Position numbers and translations under genes: made by a program. Source: an uncultured Clostridia bacterium (GTDB taxonomy: Bacteria; Bacillota; Clostridia; Oscillospirales; Acutalibacteraceae). From it: a stretch of 64,000 nucleotides of DNA. The notes below the pieces were generated by a model. It did no database searches. It was given only the letters and a program-made list of their open reading frames with translations, and was not told the origin of the DNA. Below are positions 33,260 to 42,515 of the stretch, piece after piece. Numbering within the stretch: the first letter of the stretch is position 1; each line of letters begins with the position of its first letter. The stretch spans positions 1 to 64,000 of the forward strand of contig CALGRR010000087.1 in the NCBI GenBank assembly GCA_937880805.1, in the 5' to 3' direction.

Positions 33260-34429
33260 TCAGTCGTCAAAAAGGCTGTCGAAAAGTGAAGAAATATCTT
33301 CATCTTCGCTCTCATCATCAATTTCATCAAGATTTACTTCAAAGCCCTCAAACAAATCATCGTCATTTAATTCTTCAATATCTTTTTCGATTTCTTCAAG
33401 TGCTTCATCATTTGACTCTTCTTTGATTGTTTCAACAGCAGCAGGAACAATCTCATCGATATTTGATGCAATGAAATTATCGTCAAAATCCATATCATCA
33501 ATAAGGCTGAAAAGGTCATCTGTATCTTCGGATATTTCAATCACCTTTTCTTCTTTATCTTCAATGATTTCTTCATCCGAAACTTCAGGTTCTTCTTCTG
33601 TTTCTTCAACCTCAACAGCTTCGGGAACAAAAACAACTTCTTCCTCAACGGCATCGGATTCTTCGGAAGCCTCAGGTTCATCCTCTGCTTCAACTTCAAC
33701 TGCTGCTTCTGCTGGTTCTTCAACTATCTCGTTTTCTTCAATTATTTCTTCAATAGTTTCAGCTTGATTTTCTGAATTAACGGTAATTTCGGGAATGGTG
33801 TTGATAAGTGAAAGCTGATTATTGCAAATATCAGAGATAACCTTTTTATAATTCTCGGTTTCTGCCTTTATTCTTTCAAGCTCACTTGAATAAAATTCAT
33901 AGGCTTCTTTGCTACTACCGATAATTTTTTTGCCTTCTTCCTCTGCTTTTGAAATAATCTCCGCTGATTTTTCACGTGCAGAATTGATGGCAAGATCTGT
34001 TTCTTTCTGTGCTCTGTCGGTGAGTGAAGCAACAGCAGTTCTTGCGTTATCTACTATTTCCTTTGCTTTTTCACGTGCTTCTTCAACAAGGATATTTGAC
34101 TGTCTGTTTGCTCCGTCAAGAATAATCTTTGATTTGCTCTCTGCGTCGGCAACAACGGCATCAGCCTTATCCTTGGCATTCTTATTAACGGTTTCAGCCA
34201 TTCTGTGTGCATCAAGAAGAGAAAGCTTGATTGCTTCTTCATCGTTTCTGTAGCTTTCAATTTTATCTGCAAGAATGCTGATTTTCTTTATAAGTTCCTT
34301 GTTTTCATTAAGTGACTGCTCATATGACTGGGCAACTGTTTTGAGGAAGGAATCAACCTCATCCGCACTGTATGTTCCTTTGCTGACGGGAGTGAATTTT
34401 GCGTTCAGAATCTGTTCTGTCTTAAGCAT
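33260..34429 (-). CDS. divIVA: DivIVA-family cell pole/division protein with long acidic tail
   Basis: A 389-aa DivIVA homologue. The N-terminal lipid-binding domain reads KFTPVSKGTYSADEVDSFL (residues 11-29), followed by a coiled coil to about residue 215 with repeated segments such as AKDKADAVVADAESKSKIIL and EEAREKAKEIVDNARTAVAS. Residues about 220-389 are an extremely acidic, Glu/Asp-rich and probably disordered tail; canonical DivIVA proteins are 160-230 aa, so this tail is a large addition. DivIVA recruits partners to curved membrane at septa and poles. It lies downstream of sepF and yggS, the conserved order around the division genes of Firmicutes. Confidence 0.88.
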   Translation of the reverse strand: MLKTEQILNAKFTPVSKGTYSADEVDSFLKTVAQSYEQSLNENKELIKKISILADKIESYRNDEEAIKLSLLDAHRMAETVNKNAKDKADAVVADAESKSKIILDGANRQSNILVEEAREKAKEIVDNARTAVASLTDRAQKETDLAINSAREKSAEIISKAEEEGKKIIGSSKEAYEFYSSELERIKAETENYKKVISDICNNQLSLINTIPEITVNSENQAETIEEIIEENEIVEEPAEAAVEVEAEDEPEASEESDAVEEEVVFVPEAVEVEETEEEPEVSDEEIIEDKEEKVIEISEDTDDLFSLIDDMDFDDNFIASNIDEIVPAAVETIKEESNDEALEEIEKDIEELNDDDLFEGFEVNLDEIDDESEDEDISSLFDSLFDD

Positions 34430-34447
34430 AATCTTTCACCTTTCTTA

Positions 34448-34945
34448 TTAATACTCTACTTCGCTTATTCCTGCAATTTCATCAATAAGTTCGCCTGAAA
34501 CAGGAACATTGTTGGGGGTAATTATATATGCTCTTCCTGCAACCTTTTTGAATTCACCGTGGTTTGCATAAGCAACGCCATAAAGAAAATCAATGATTCT
34601 CTGTGAAATATCATTGGGGCAGGTTTCAAGATTGAGTATAACAATTCTCTTCTGGTTTAATATATCGGCAACTTCGGCAACCTCTTCAAAACGGTCAATC
34701 TTCTGAAAAACAACGTGAGGCTTTGCTGCTGTTGCGGCAGGCTTTGATACTGCAATATTAACAACATTTGATGAAGCTCTTTCTGTTTTGAATTTTGCCT
34801 TGGGCTGTGATTTTTCAACGGGTTCTTCAACTGCGGGTGCAGAAGGTGCAAAATCAAAATCATCTTCAAAAGTTGCATCATCACTCTCGATATAATTATC
34901 ATCGGTTCCGTTGATAAAGTTCTTTAACATATTCTTGATGTTCAT
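34448..34945 (-). CDS. sepF: Cell division protein SepF
   Basis: A 165-aa protein. The N-terminal amphipathic helix (MNIKNMLKNFING) would bind the membrane, residues about 15-75 are an acidic/Pro/Ala-rich linker, and the C-terminal SepF domain has RFEEVAEVADILNQKRIVIL, LNLETCPNDISQRIIDFLYG and GRAYIITPNNVPVSG. SepF polymerises and tethers FtsZ to the membrane. AGGAGG precedes the ATG. It lies between yggS and divIVA, matching B. subtilis ylmE-sepF-ylmG-ylmH-divIVA with ylmG and ylmH missing here. Confidence 0.92.
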   Translation of the reverse strand: MNIKNMLKNFINGTDDNYIESDDATFEDDFDFAPSAPAVEEPVEKSQPKAKFKTERASSNVVNIAVSKPAATAAKPHVVFQKIDRFEEVAEVADILNQKRIVILNLETCPNDISQRIIDFLYGVAYANHGEFKKVAGRAYIITPNNVPVSGELIDEIAGISEVEY

Positions 34946-34965
34946 AATATTTTTATCCTCCTTAA

Positions 34966-35691
34966 TTATCTGTAGATTCTTGAGCCGAATATTGCAGAGC
35001 CTACTCTGACGAGATTAGCTCCTTCAAGAATCGCCAGCTTATAATCACCCGACATACCCATCGAGAGAATATTCATATTAACATTATCTATTTTTTTTGC
35101 TCCAATGTCAATAAACATAGAGTGCATATTTGAAAAAATCTTTCTTAATTCGGCTTCTTTTTCGCAAATCGGAGCAACGCACATCAGTCCGTCAACAGAA
35201 ACGCCTTTGATTTCGCTTATTTCACAGACCTTTTCAAAAAGTTCCTCTTGTGAAAAACCGAATTTGCTTTCTTCATTTCCGACATTGACTTCAAGCAAAA
35301 TCTTGGTTTTTATTCCTGCTTCCAGAGAACGCTTTCCGATTTCAGCGGCAATATTCAGCGAATCAACTGATTGAATTGTGTCAACCTTACCAACAATTTT
35401 TTTGACTTTGTTTGACTGAAGATGACCAATCAGATGCGGCACGCATTTATCAAGATTTAATTCCGGCTCTTTCAGCAAGAACTCCTGAACCTTGTTTTCA
35501 CCGATTAAATTAACTCCGCAGTCTATTGCATGATTGATAAACCTGCTTTCAACTGTTTTGGTTACAGCCATCAAATAAACATCTTTTTCATTTCTCCCCG
35601 ACTTCACAGCCGCTTGAGCAATTTCTTCATTAATAAACTTCAGATTTTCTTTTATAGCCGAAAATCTTTCTTCATCAGATAACCATTCCAT
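34966..35691 (-). CDS. YggS/YlmE-family PLP homeostasis protein
   Basis: A 241-aa single-domain alanine-racemase-fold protein that binds pyridoxal phosphate. The cofactor Lys is in LMAVTKTVESRFINHAI (about residue 44); GENKVQEFLLKEPEL, HLIGHLQSNKVKKIVG and a C-terminal LSMGMSGDYKLAILEGANLV and GSAIFG follow. The family (human PLPBP, E. coli YggS) is thought to buffer PLP and affects amino-acid pools; no racemase activity is known. It overlaps the HlyD-like gene by 17 bases, with AAAGGA inside that gene. Confidence 0.92.
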   Translation of the reverse strand: MEWLSDEERFSAIKENLKFINEEIAQAAVKSGRNEKDVYLMAVTKTVESRFINHAIDCGVNLIGENKVQEFLLKEPELNLDKCVPHLIGHLQSNKVKKIVGKVDTIQSVDSLNIAAEIGKRSLEAGIKTKILLEVNVGNEESKFGFSQEELFEKVCEISEIKGVSVDGLMCVAPICEKEAELRKIFSNMHSMFIDIGAKKIDNVNMNILSMGMSGDYKLAILEGANLVRVGSAIFGSRIYR

Positions 35692-36952
35692 CGCTCAAAT
35701 CCTTTCCGGAAACGATAATTTCATCATAAAGCTTTATATGATTTTTTATCAATTCCTCTTTTTCTTCTTTTTTTGCTTCATTGCCTTCTTTATTATCATC
35801 AGCCGTTATTATCGGTGCAGCGGCAATAACAAAGGATTCTTCGGAATAAACGGTGTTAATTCTTCTGAAGGTTATAAGCTCTCCTCTGCGAACAAAAACA
35901 CCCTCTTCGCCGTTTTCATTAACCCTGATGGCGTCACGGCTGACTTTAAGACCTGTGTGCTCTTCAAGAACAATTTTCCCCGAAACAATTCTTAAATCAG
36001 AAAGGTTTTCGTTCATAAGATTACATCTGAAAATAATTAAAGATTGATTATCGCCAACAGATGAAACAGAATAAACCTTTGTTTTAACGGTGTTTTCGCC
36101 TGATTCATCATAAATCAATTTAACCGTATCCCCCGGCTTGAAATCGGAAATATCAGCTGAATTAACAACACAAGCAGTATACCAATTATAGCCGTCAATA
36201 ATCTTTCCGATTGAATTATCTGAGGTTGGTTTAGGTGAGGAATTCAAAGCAGTTTGCAGCTTATCAACCGTCAGGGTATCCAAATCATCGGTAGTGAGAA
36301 GATTTTCATAGCCGTCAAGATGGTTAACATAATATCCTGCTGTTTCCGCAGTAATAATCTGTGACGGAGTTGCATCTGCTTTAATTGCCGCTATCTGACT
36401 TTCGGTTACGACAATCTGTGAGGTAACATCAACACTTTTATTCAATGAAATCTGCTTTCTTGAAAGCTTTTCGCTGAAATTCATTTTATACTCTGATAAA
36501 TTTTCAAAATCGGATGAATATGCAGAGTCAAGAATTGAATAAAAAGCATTGTCAATTTCAGAATTCAGCTTCTTCAAATCAACATCCGCTAACCTCAAAG
36601 AGCTGTCAATTTTTTTATAGCTTAACAATTTATGATTAAGAGTCTGAAGATTGGAATAATTCTCTGCGGAGGTTTCGTTTGAGAAAACTGCCGCAATCGC
36701 ACTGCCCCTGCTTACACGTTCGGAATTAACCGCGATGGGTACAGTTACACCGCTTGCATTATTTGACAGCAAGATTTCATCCTTAATTATAAACATCTGA
36801 GCATCAACAGTTTCAAGAACGGTTTGCTCACGGGCAATCTGAGTTGCCATAGTGCGGCTTGATAGACTGTAAATCTCGGTAACGGCAAAGATTATAACAA
36901 TAATTATTGCAAAAACCGGTATAATTTTTGAAATATTCTCTTTAAATTTCAA
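35675..36952 (-). CDS. HlyD-like membrane-fusion-type protein
   Basis: A 425-aa protein with one N-terminal membrane segment (about residues 10-28), a lipoyl/barrel-sandwich-like part (SNNASGVTVPIAVNSERVSR), a long helical middle (LSYKKIDSSLRLADVDLKKL) and C-terminal beta domains (FKPGDTVKLIYDESGE, TGLKVSRDAIRVNENGEEGV). This organisation fits HlyD/MFP-family adaptor-like proteins that are found upstream of ylmE-sepF in many Clostridia. No cognate ABC transporter is in the window, so its role is unknown and may relate to division. The start is probably the TTG at 36952 with AAGGAG upstream; a GTG at 36961 overlaps that site. Confidence 0.75.
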   Translation of the reverse strand: MKFKENISKIIPVFAIIIVIIFAVTEIYSLSSRTMATQIAREQTVLETVDAQMFIIKDEILLSNNASGVTVPIAVNSERVSRGSAIAAVFSNETSAENYSNLQTLNHKLLSYKKIDSSLRLADVDLKKLNSEIDNAFYSILDSAYSSDFENLSEYKMNFSEKLSRKQISLNKSVDVTSQIVVTESQIAAIKADATPSQIITAETAGYYVNHLDGYENLLTTDDLDTLTVDKLQTALNSSPKPTSDNSIGKIIDGYNWYTACVVNSADISDFKPGDTVKLIYDESGENTVKTKVYSVSSVGDNQSLIIFRCNLMNENLSDLRIVSGKIVLEEHTGLKVSRDAIRVNENGEEGVFVRRGELITFRRINTVYSEESFVIAAAPIITADDNKEGNEAKKEEKEELIKNHIKLYDEIIVSGKDLSDGMVI

Positions 36953-37895
36953 AATCCGCACTCCTTTTTATAATATTCATTGCCTCATTAATTAAGCTTT
37001 CAGCATTCGGATGCTCATCAATATAAATATAATTCATCCTTTCATCACGCCTGAACCAGGTAAGCTGACGCTTGGCATATCGTCTTGTTTGCATTTTAAG
37101 ATTATCAATGCATTCATCAAGAGCTTTTTCTCCGCAAAAATACGGTGTTAGCTCTTTGTATCCGATTGCCTGTTTGGCAGTTTGACCGAGAGGAGAATTC
37201 AAAAAAGTTTCAGCCTCATTAAGTAAACCCGCTTCAAGCATCAAATCAACTCGTTTATTGATTCTGTTGTAGAGATACTGTCTGTCTTTAGCGTCAAGAC
37301 AGATTGCCGTTACAGAATATGGCGACGGAGATTTTGTTGAAAGTTCATTCTGAACGGTTTTTGTTTTTCCCGTTGCTTTAAATATTTCAAGAGCCCTGAT
37401 TATTCTTCCGAGATTGTTAAAATGAAGTTTTTCAGCAGCATCGGGGTCAACTGCCCGAAGCTCATCCAGAAGAGCCTGAGCACCTTCGGCTTCTGCTCTT
37501 TTTTTCAGTTCTTCACGGTATTCAAAATCGGTTTCTTCGGGAAAATACTCAATATTATCTATCAAAGAATTAAAATAAAGTCCGGTTCCGCCCACAATAA
37601 CGGGAATTTTGCCTCTTGAAACAATATCATCAATCGCTTTTTTTGCTTCTTCGCAATATTTATAAACGCTGAACGGTTCATCAGGCTCAACAAAACCGAT
37701 TAAATGATGCGGAATTCCCTGCATTTCTTCTATAGTCGGTTTTGCGGTTGCTATATCCATTCCTTTATATATCTGCATTGAATCGCACGAAACGGCTTCT
37801 CCGCCGATTTTCTTGCAAATCTCAACAGCAAGGGATGTTTTGCCCGAAGCGGTAGGACCGACAACAGCAATAAGTTTTATTTCAGACTCTGCCAA
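36942..37895 (-). CDS. miaA: tRNA dimethylallyltransferase
   Basis: A 317-aa enzyme that adds a dimethylallyl group to A37 of tRNAs reading codons starting with U, the substrate for MiaB encoded at 42979-44406. The P-loop is VVGPTASGKTSLAVEI (residues 11-26), followed by SCDSMQIYKGMDIATAKPT, GIPHHLIGFVEPDEPFSVYK, VIVGGTGLYFNSLI and YAKRQLTWFRRDERMNYI. The start is a TTG at 37895 with GGAG seven bases upstream, inside mutL, giving a 14-base overlap. It overlaps the HlyD-like gene by 11 bases. Confidence 0.95.
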   Translation of the reverse strand: MAESEIKLIAVVGPTASGKTSLAVEICKKIGGEAVSCDSMQIYKGMDIATAKPTIEEMQGIPHHLIGFVEPDEPFSVYKYCEEAKKAIDDIVSRGKIPVIVGGTGLYFNSLIDNIEYFPEETDFEYREELKKRAEAEGAQALLDELRAVDPDAAEKLHFNNLGRIIRALEIFKATGKTKTVQNELSTKSPSPYSVTAICLDAKDRQYLYNRINKRVDLMLEAGLLNEAETFLNSPLGQTAKQAIGYKELTPYFCGEKALDECIDNLKMQTRRYAKRQLTWFRRDERMNYIYIDEHPNAESLINEAMNIIKRSADFEI

Positions 37896-39825
37896 AATTT
37901 TTCTCCAGCTCTCTTTTTGTCATTTCAACCAGCACGGGTCTGCCGTGCGGACAGTATCTGATGTCAGGCATAGAAAGAAGCTGCTTTGCAAATCTTTCCA
38001 TTTCAAAACGGGATGTGAAATTCCCTGCTTTAATCGCACTTCTGCAAGCTACAGAATGAAAAAGCCAATCAAGCTTTTCAAATGAAACATCCTGCTTCTT
38101 TTCAACAAATCTGCCTGCAATTTCAGTTATAATCTCTTCAACATCATCTCTTGTTATTTCCATAGGACATTCTCTGACGATTACGCATCCGTTACCGAAA
38201 TCTTCAACATCAAAGCCTGCCTGAGAAATAATGTCTGTGTTATCAGTTATTGCCGAATATTCATCTTTTGAAAGCATAACGGTAACGGGTGAAAGAAGAA
38301 TCTGCGGAGTTCGCTCTGAACTTTCACGCTTAAGCTTTTCGTAAATTATTCTTTCATGTGCAGCGTGTTTATCAATTATAACAAGCTTGCCTTTATATTC
38401 GCAAATAATATAAGTTTTAAACGCTTCACCCACAAGATGAAACAGTTCTTCCTCAAAACTGACCTTTTCATCGGATGATTCGGAAGTATTTTCTGTTGTT
38501 ACAACATCACATTTTATTGATTCGGGTTCAGATCTAACTGAAGCAACCGTTTTTTCTGAGGGTGAGTTAAGAAAAATATCATCAATATCATCGGTTTTTT
38601 CTATAGAATCCGTATTGACTGTTTCAGGTGATTTGACAACAGTTATCTTCGCAGGAGTCGGATTTGATATATTCACCGGTTCAACTCTCCCGGCAGTATT
38701 GATCTTGGGAATATGCTGCCAGAAATCATTGCTCGGCTTAACTGTTTCTGTTATTTTAATCTGCTCCGGCGGTTTTGGCGGTGCTTTGTAATAATCCTGA
38801 ACCGGCTTTGGCTGCTGTTTAATCTGAACGGGAGTATCGCCAACGGAAAGTGCGTTTTTGCAAGCATAGAATACTGCATTGAAGATTATTCTTTCATCAG
38901 AAAAACGAACCTCAGTTTTTGCGGGGTGAACGTTAACATCAACAAGCGAAGGATTAATCTTTATATTGAGAACACAAGACGGGAATTTTCCAACCATTAT
39001 GGAGTTTTTGTATCCCTCGCTGATTGCGGCATTTCCCGTTGCGGTTTTTATCAATCTGTTGTTAAGAAAGAAAAACTGCATATTTCTGTTGGGTCTTGAA
39101 TAAGAGGGCTTGGAAACAAAGCCGTTTACTTCAATGCCCTGCCCGCTGTATGACGCGGGAATCAATGCGGAAGAAAATTCTTTGCCGAATATTTCTCTGA
39201 TGCAGTTAAGTAAATCACCGTTTCCGCTTGTTAATAAAGTCTGCTTTCCGTCACGGATAAAACGGATTGATATTTCCGGGTGCGAAAGAGCGATGCGGTC
39301 AACAACACTTGCTACTGCATTAGCTTCTGTTACATCCTTTTTGAGGAACTTCATTCTTGCGGGAGTTTTTGAGAATAAATCTCTGACTATTACCGTTGTT
39401 CCGCAAGGGCAGCCCGCATCATCAAGCAACATCTCCTCACCGTATTCAATAATATATCTTGTGCCTGCTTCTTCATTCTCGGTACGGGTCATAATCTCAA
39501 CTTTTGCAACAGCACTTATGCTTGCAAGTGCCTCACCTCTGAAGCCGAGAGTGAATATTGATTCCAGATCCTCAGGTGACGCAATCTTGCTTGTGGCGTG
39601 GCTTACAAAAGCATTTCTTATATCCTCGCGTTCAATTCCGCATCCGTCATCGGTTATTCTGATATAAGGAATGCCGCCGTTTTTAATTTCAACGGTTATA
39701 TTTGATGCTCCGGCATCAATAGAATTTTCAAGAAGCTCTTTTACTGCCGAAGCGGGACGCTCAACAACCTCACCGGCAGCAATAAGCTCTGCCAGCGATT
39801 TTGGAAGAACATTGATTTTCGGCAT
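37882..39825 (-). CDS. mutL: DNA mismatch repair protein MutL
   Basis: A 647-aa GHKL ATPase and mismatch repair mediator. The N-terminal domain has VLPKSLAELIAAGEVVERPA, ELLENSIDAGASNI, DDGCGI and SHATSKI and FTLGFRGEALASI. Residues about 340-445 are a Pro/Ser/Thr-rich linker. The C-terminal domain carries the endonuclease-type motif DKHAAHERIIYE (Lys where most have Gln), a C-terminal SVACRSAIKAGNF and CPHGRPVLVEM, suggesting a MutL with nicking activity. GGGAGGG precedes the ATG. It lies between mutS and miaA with gaps or overlaps of 14 bases. Confidence 0.95.
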   Translation of the reverse strand: MPKINVLPKSLAELIAAGEVVERPASAVKELLENSIDAGASNITVEIKNGGIPYIRITDDGCGIEREDIRNAFVSHATSKIASPEDLESIFTLGFRGEALASISAVAKVEIMTRTENEEAGTRYIIEYGEEMLLDDAGCPCGTTVIVRDLFSKTPARMKFLKKDVTEANAVASVVDRIALSHPEISIRFIRDGKQTLLTSGNGDLLNCIREIFGKEFSSALIPASYSGQGIEVNGFVSKPSYSRPNRNMQFFFLNNRLIKTATGNAAISEGYKNSIMVGKFPSCVLNIKINPSLVDVNVHPAKTEVRFSDERIIFNAVFYACKNALSVGDTPVQIKQQPKPVQDYYKAPPKPPEQIKITETVKPSNDFWQHIPKINTAGRVEPVNISNPTPAKITVVKSPETVNTDSIEKTDDIDDIFLNSPSEKTVASVRSEPESIKCDVVTTENTSESSDEKVSFEEELFHLVGEAFKTYIICEYKGKLVIIDKHAAHERIIYEKLKRESSERTPQILLSPVTVMLSKDEYSAITDNTDIISQAGFDVEDFGNGCVIVRECPMEITRDDVEEIITEIAGRFVEKKQDVSFEKLDWLFHSVACRSAIKAGNFTSRFEMERFAKQLLSMPDIRYCPHGRPVLVEMTKRELEKNFGRV

Positions 39826-39839
39826 AAAGAACCCTCCCT

Positions 39840-42443
39840 TTAACTATTTGCCTGCTTTGTTAAGTCATAAAGTATCCCCATTGCTTCAATGGGTGTTAGA
39901 GTATTTACATCGATTGATTGAAGTTTTTCAACAATCAAATCTGCATTGGAGTTTCCGAAAGAAAGCTGCATCTGAGGCTCTTCTTCCGTTTTCGCTTTAA
40001 ACTGAACGGGATTGGTTTCCGATTCAAGCTCAGAAAGAACAATTTTTGCTCTTTCAACAACGCTTACGGGAACGCCGGCAAGCTTTGCAACCTCAATACC
40101 GTAGCTTCCGTCTGCACAGCCGGGAACTATTCGGCGAAGGAATGTTATATCATCCCCTCTTTTCTTAACGGCAATATTATAATTCTTAACACCGCTTACA
40201 AGGTTTTCAAGCTCTGTCAGCTCGTGGTAATGAGTTGCAAAGAGTGTTTTTGCTCCGAGACGTTTTTTATCTGCAGCATATTCAAGAACTGCTCTTGCGA
40301 TGCTCATACCGTCAAATGTTGAGGTGCCTCTTCCGATTTCATCAAAAATAATAAGACTCTTTGATGTGGCGTTTTTCAGTATATCAGCAACCTCGTTCAT
40401 TTCAACCATAAATGTTGAAGAACCCGAAGCAAGGTCATCGGATGCACCGATTCTTGTATAAATTCCGTCAAGCACACAAAGATCAGCACTTGAAGCAGGA
40501 ACAAACGAGCCCGCCTGAGCCATAAGACAAATCAGTGCAACCTGACGCATATATGTTGATTTACCCGCCATATTAGGTCCCGTGATAATTGCACTGCGGT
40601 TATCGGAGCAATCAAGCAATGTATCATTCGGAACAAACGGATATTCAATCATTTTTTCAACAACGGGATGTCTGCCGTTTGAAATGTTAATTCTGTCCGT
40701 TGTGTTCATTACGGGGCAGCAGAAGTTGTTTTCCGCCGCAACTTTTGCATAAGAACAGATAACATCAACTGCAGCAACCGCCGCCGCAGTTTTCTGGATT
40801 TCAAACAGATATTCCGCTGTTTTCTTTCTTACCGAATCAAAAACCTCATATTCAAGGCGAACTATTCTTTCCTGTGCACCGAGAACCTTTGATTCGAGCT
40901 CTTTTAACTCCTGGGTTATGTATCTTTCACAATTTGCAAGAGTCTGTTTTCTGATATATTCTTCGGGAACAAGCTCTTTGAATGAGTTTGAAACCTCAAT
41001 ATAATAACCGAAAACTCTGTTATAACCGATTTTAAGCTTTTTTATTCCGGTTTTTTCCTGCTCACGAAGCTGAATATCGGCAATATATCCTTTGCCGTTA
41101 TTAACAATGTCGCGAAGCTCATCAATTTCGGAATTAAATCCGTTCTTAATCATTCCGCCTTCTCTGACAGAAAACGGAGGCTCCTCGGTTATTGCGTTAT
41201 CAATCAATGATGCAATTTCATTTAAAGGAAGAATTTCATTGTTTAATTCATTGAGCAATGAGCTTTTGCATAAATCAAGACATTGTTTTATCTGCGGAAG
41301 AAGGTTGAGGGTTGACGATAAGCCCTTCAATTCTCTTGCGTTTGCCGTTGAATATGCTATACGGGTAATAAGTCTTTCAAGATCCTGACAGCCGATAAAT
41401 GAGCTTATCAGGTCATCACGAAGTGACGGGTTATCAACAAGCTCTCCGACAGCATTGTGTCTTTTTATAATTTTTGCAGTATTAATTAACGGCTGCTCAA
41501 TCCACGAGCGAAGCATTCTTTTGCCCATAGATGTTTTGGTTTTATCAAGCACCCAAAGAAGCGAGCCTCTTTTTTCACGGTTACGCATTGTTTCTGTGAG
41601 CTCAAGGTTTCTTAATGTTGAAACATCAAGACGCATAAAGCTTGCTTCACCGTAATAATTTATATCTTTAATATTTTCAAGTTCCGATTTCTGAACGCTT
41701 TTCAAATAATTCATCGCTGCACCGAGTGCACAAACGGCTGACTCCGAATCATTTAATGAAAGCTCCGAAAGCGATGAAACTTTAAAATGCTTAATAACGG
41801 AAGCGGAAGCTTTTGAAAGATCAAAACAGTCATCATCAAGCAAATCGCAGGATGAATGCAGACGGCTTTTAACAAAATCCGTAATTTGTGTAAGCTTTAA
41901 AACATCTGCATTGATTATAATTTCACTCGGCATAAATCTTCCGAGTTCATTAATAACTCTTTTCTGCGAATTCTTGTTTTCAAGCTGTGTTAAATGAACA
42001 CTGCCCGTGGAAATATCGGCAAAGCAAAGACCGATATGTTTTTTTGACGCAAAAATACAGCCAAGAAAGTTGTTTTTACCTTCATCAAGCATTGTACTCT
42101 CAATAACCGTTCCCGGAGTGAGAACACGGGTAACGTCACGCTTGACAATCCCCTTTGCAAGTGCAGGATCCTCAAGCTGTTCACATATCGCAACTTTATA
42201 TCCTTTGGCAACAAGGCGTGCAATATATGAATCCGCACTGTGAAAAGGAACACCGCACATAGGTGCTCTTTCTTCCTGACCGCAATCTCTTCCGGTTAAA
42301 ACGAGATCAAGCTCTGCTGATACGGTTTTTGCATCATCAAAAAACATTTCATAGAAATCACCCAGACGAAACATAAGAATTGTGTCGGGGTAATTTTCTT
42401 TTATCTGAAAATACTGTTTCATCATCGGGGTAAGCTCTGCCAT
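39840..42443 (-). CDS. mutS: DNA mismatch repair protein MutS
   Basis: An 867-aa mismatch recognition ATPase. The N-terminal mismatch-binding Phe-x-Glu is in MFRLGDFYEMF (about residues 24-34), with the connector, lever and clamp domains in the middle, and the ATPase has Walker A ITGPNMAGKSTYMRQVALI, ASDDLASGSSTFMVEMNEVA, Walker B LIIFDEIGRGTSTFDGM and ATHYHELTELE. Length matches the family. AAAGG precedes the ATG. It is followed closely by mutL, as in many Firmicutes, and preceded by ylbF and a terminator-like hairpin. Confidence 0.97.
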   Translation of the reverse strand: MAELTPMMKQYFQIKENYPDTILMFRLGDFYEMFFDDAKTVSAELDLVLTGRDCGQEERAPMCGVPFHSADSYIARLVAKGYKVAICEQLEDPALAKGIVKRDVTRVLTPGTVIESTMLDEGKNNFLGCIFASKKHIGLCFADISTGSVHLTQLENKNSQKRVINELGRFMPSEIIINADVLKLTQITDFVKSRLHSSCDLLDDDCFDLSKASASVIKHFKVSSLSELSLNDSESAVCALGAAMNYLKSVQKSELENIKDINYYGEASFMRLDVSTLRNLELTETMRNREKRGSLLWVLDKTKTSMGKRMLRSWIEQPLINTAKIIKRHNAVGELVDNPSLRDDLISSFIGCQDLERLITRIAYSTANARELKGLSSTLNLLPQIKQCLDLCKSSLLNELNNEILPLNEIASLIDNAITEEPPFSVREGGMIKNGFNSEIDELRDIVNNGKGYIADIQLREQEKTGIKKLKIGYNRVFGYYIEVSNSFKELVPEEYIRKQTLANCERYITQELKELESKVLGAQERIVRLEYEVFDSVRKKTAEYLFEIQKTAAAVAAVDVICSYAKVAAENNFCCPVMNTTDRINISNGRHPVVEKMIEYPFVPNDTLLDCSDNRSAIITGPNMAGKSTYMRQVALICLMAQAGSFVPASSADLCVLDGIYTRIGASDDLASGSSTFMVEMNEVADILKNATSKSLIIFDEIGRGTSTFDGMSIARAVLEYAADKKRLGAKTLFATHYHELTELENLVSGVKNYNIAVKKRGDDITFLRRIVPGCADGSYGIEVAKLAGVPVSVVERAKIVLSELESETNPVQFKAKTEEEPQMQLSFGNSNADLIVEKLQSIDVNTLTPIEAMGILYDLTKQANS

Positions 42444-42463
42444 TGATTTACCATACCTTTCAA

Positions 42464-42496
42464 AAAATTCCGAGGCTGCCGCAAAACAGCAGCCTC
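42464..42496 (-). terminator. Terminator between ylbF and mutS
   Basis: Arms 42472-42479 and 42489-42496 form a GC-rich 8-bp stem with a 9-base loop, and the leftward tail reads GGAATTTTTTG. It lies 20 bases before the mutS start, so it probably reduces readthrough into mutS. Confidence 0.75.
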
Positions 42497-42515
42497 TTTA
42501 TTAAGCTGCAAAGAA

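Noticed and set aside
33423..33767. A Ser-rich 114-codon + strand frame opposite divIVA
   Set aside because: It is the mirror of the acidic GAA/GAG-rich tail of DivIVA; the poly-Ser composition follows from that and there is no start signal.
39110..39667. A 185-codon + strand frame opposite mutL
   Set aside because: Antisense to a conserved domain of MutL, with no promoter or ribosome site.
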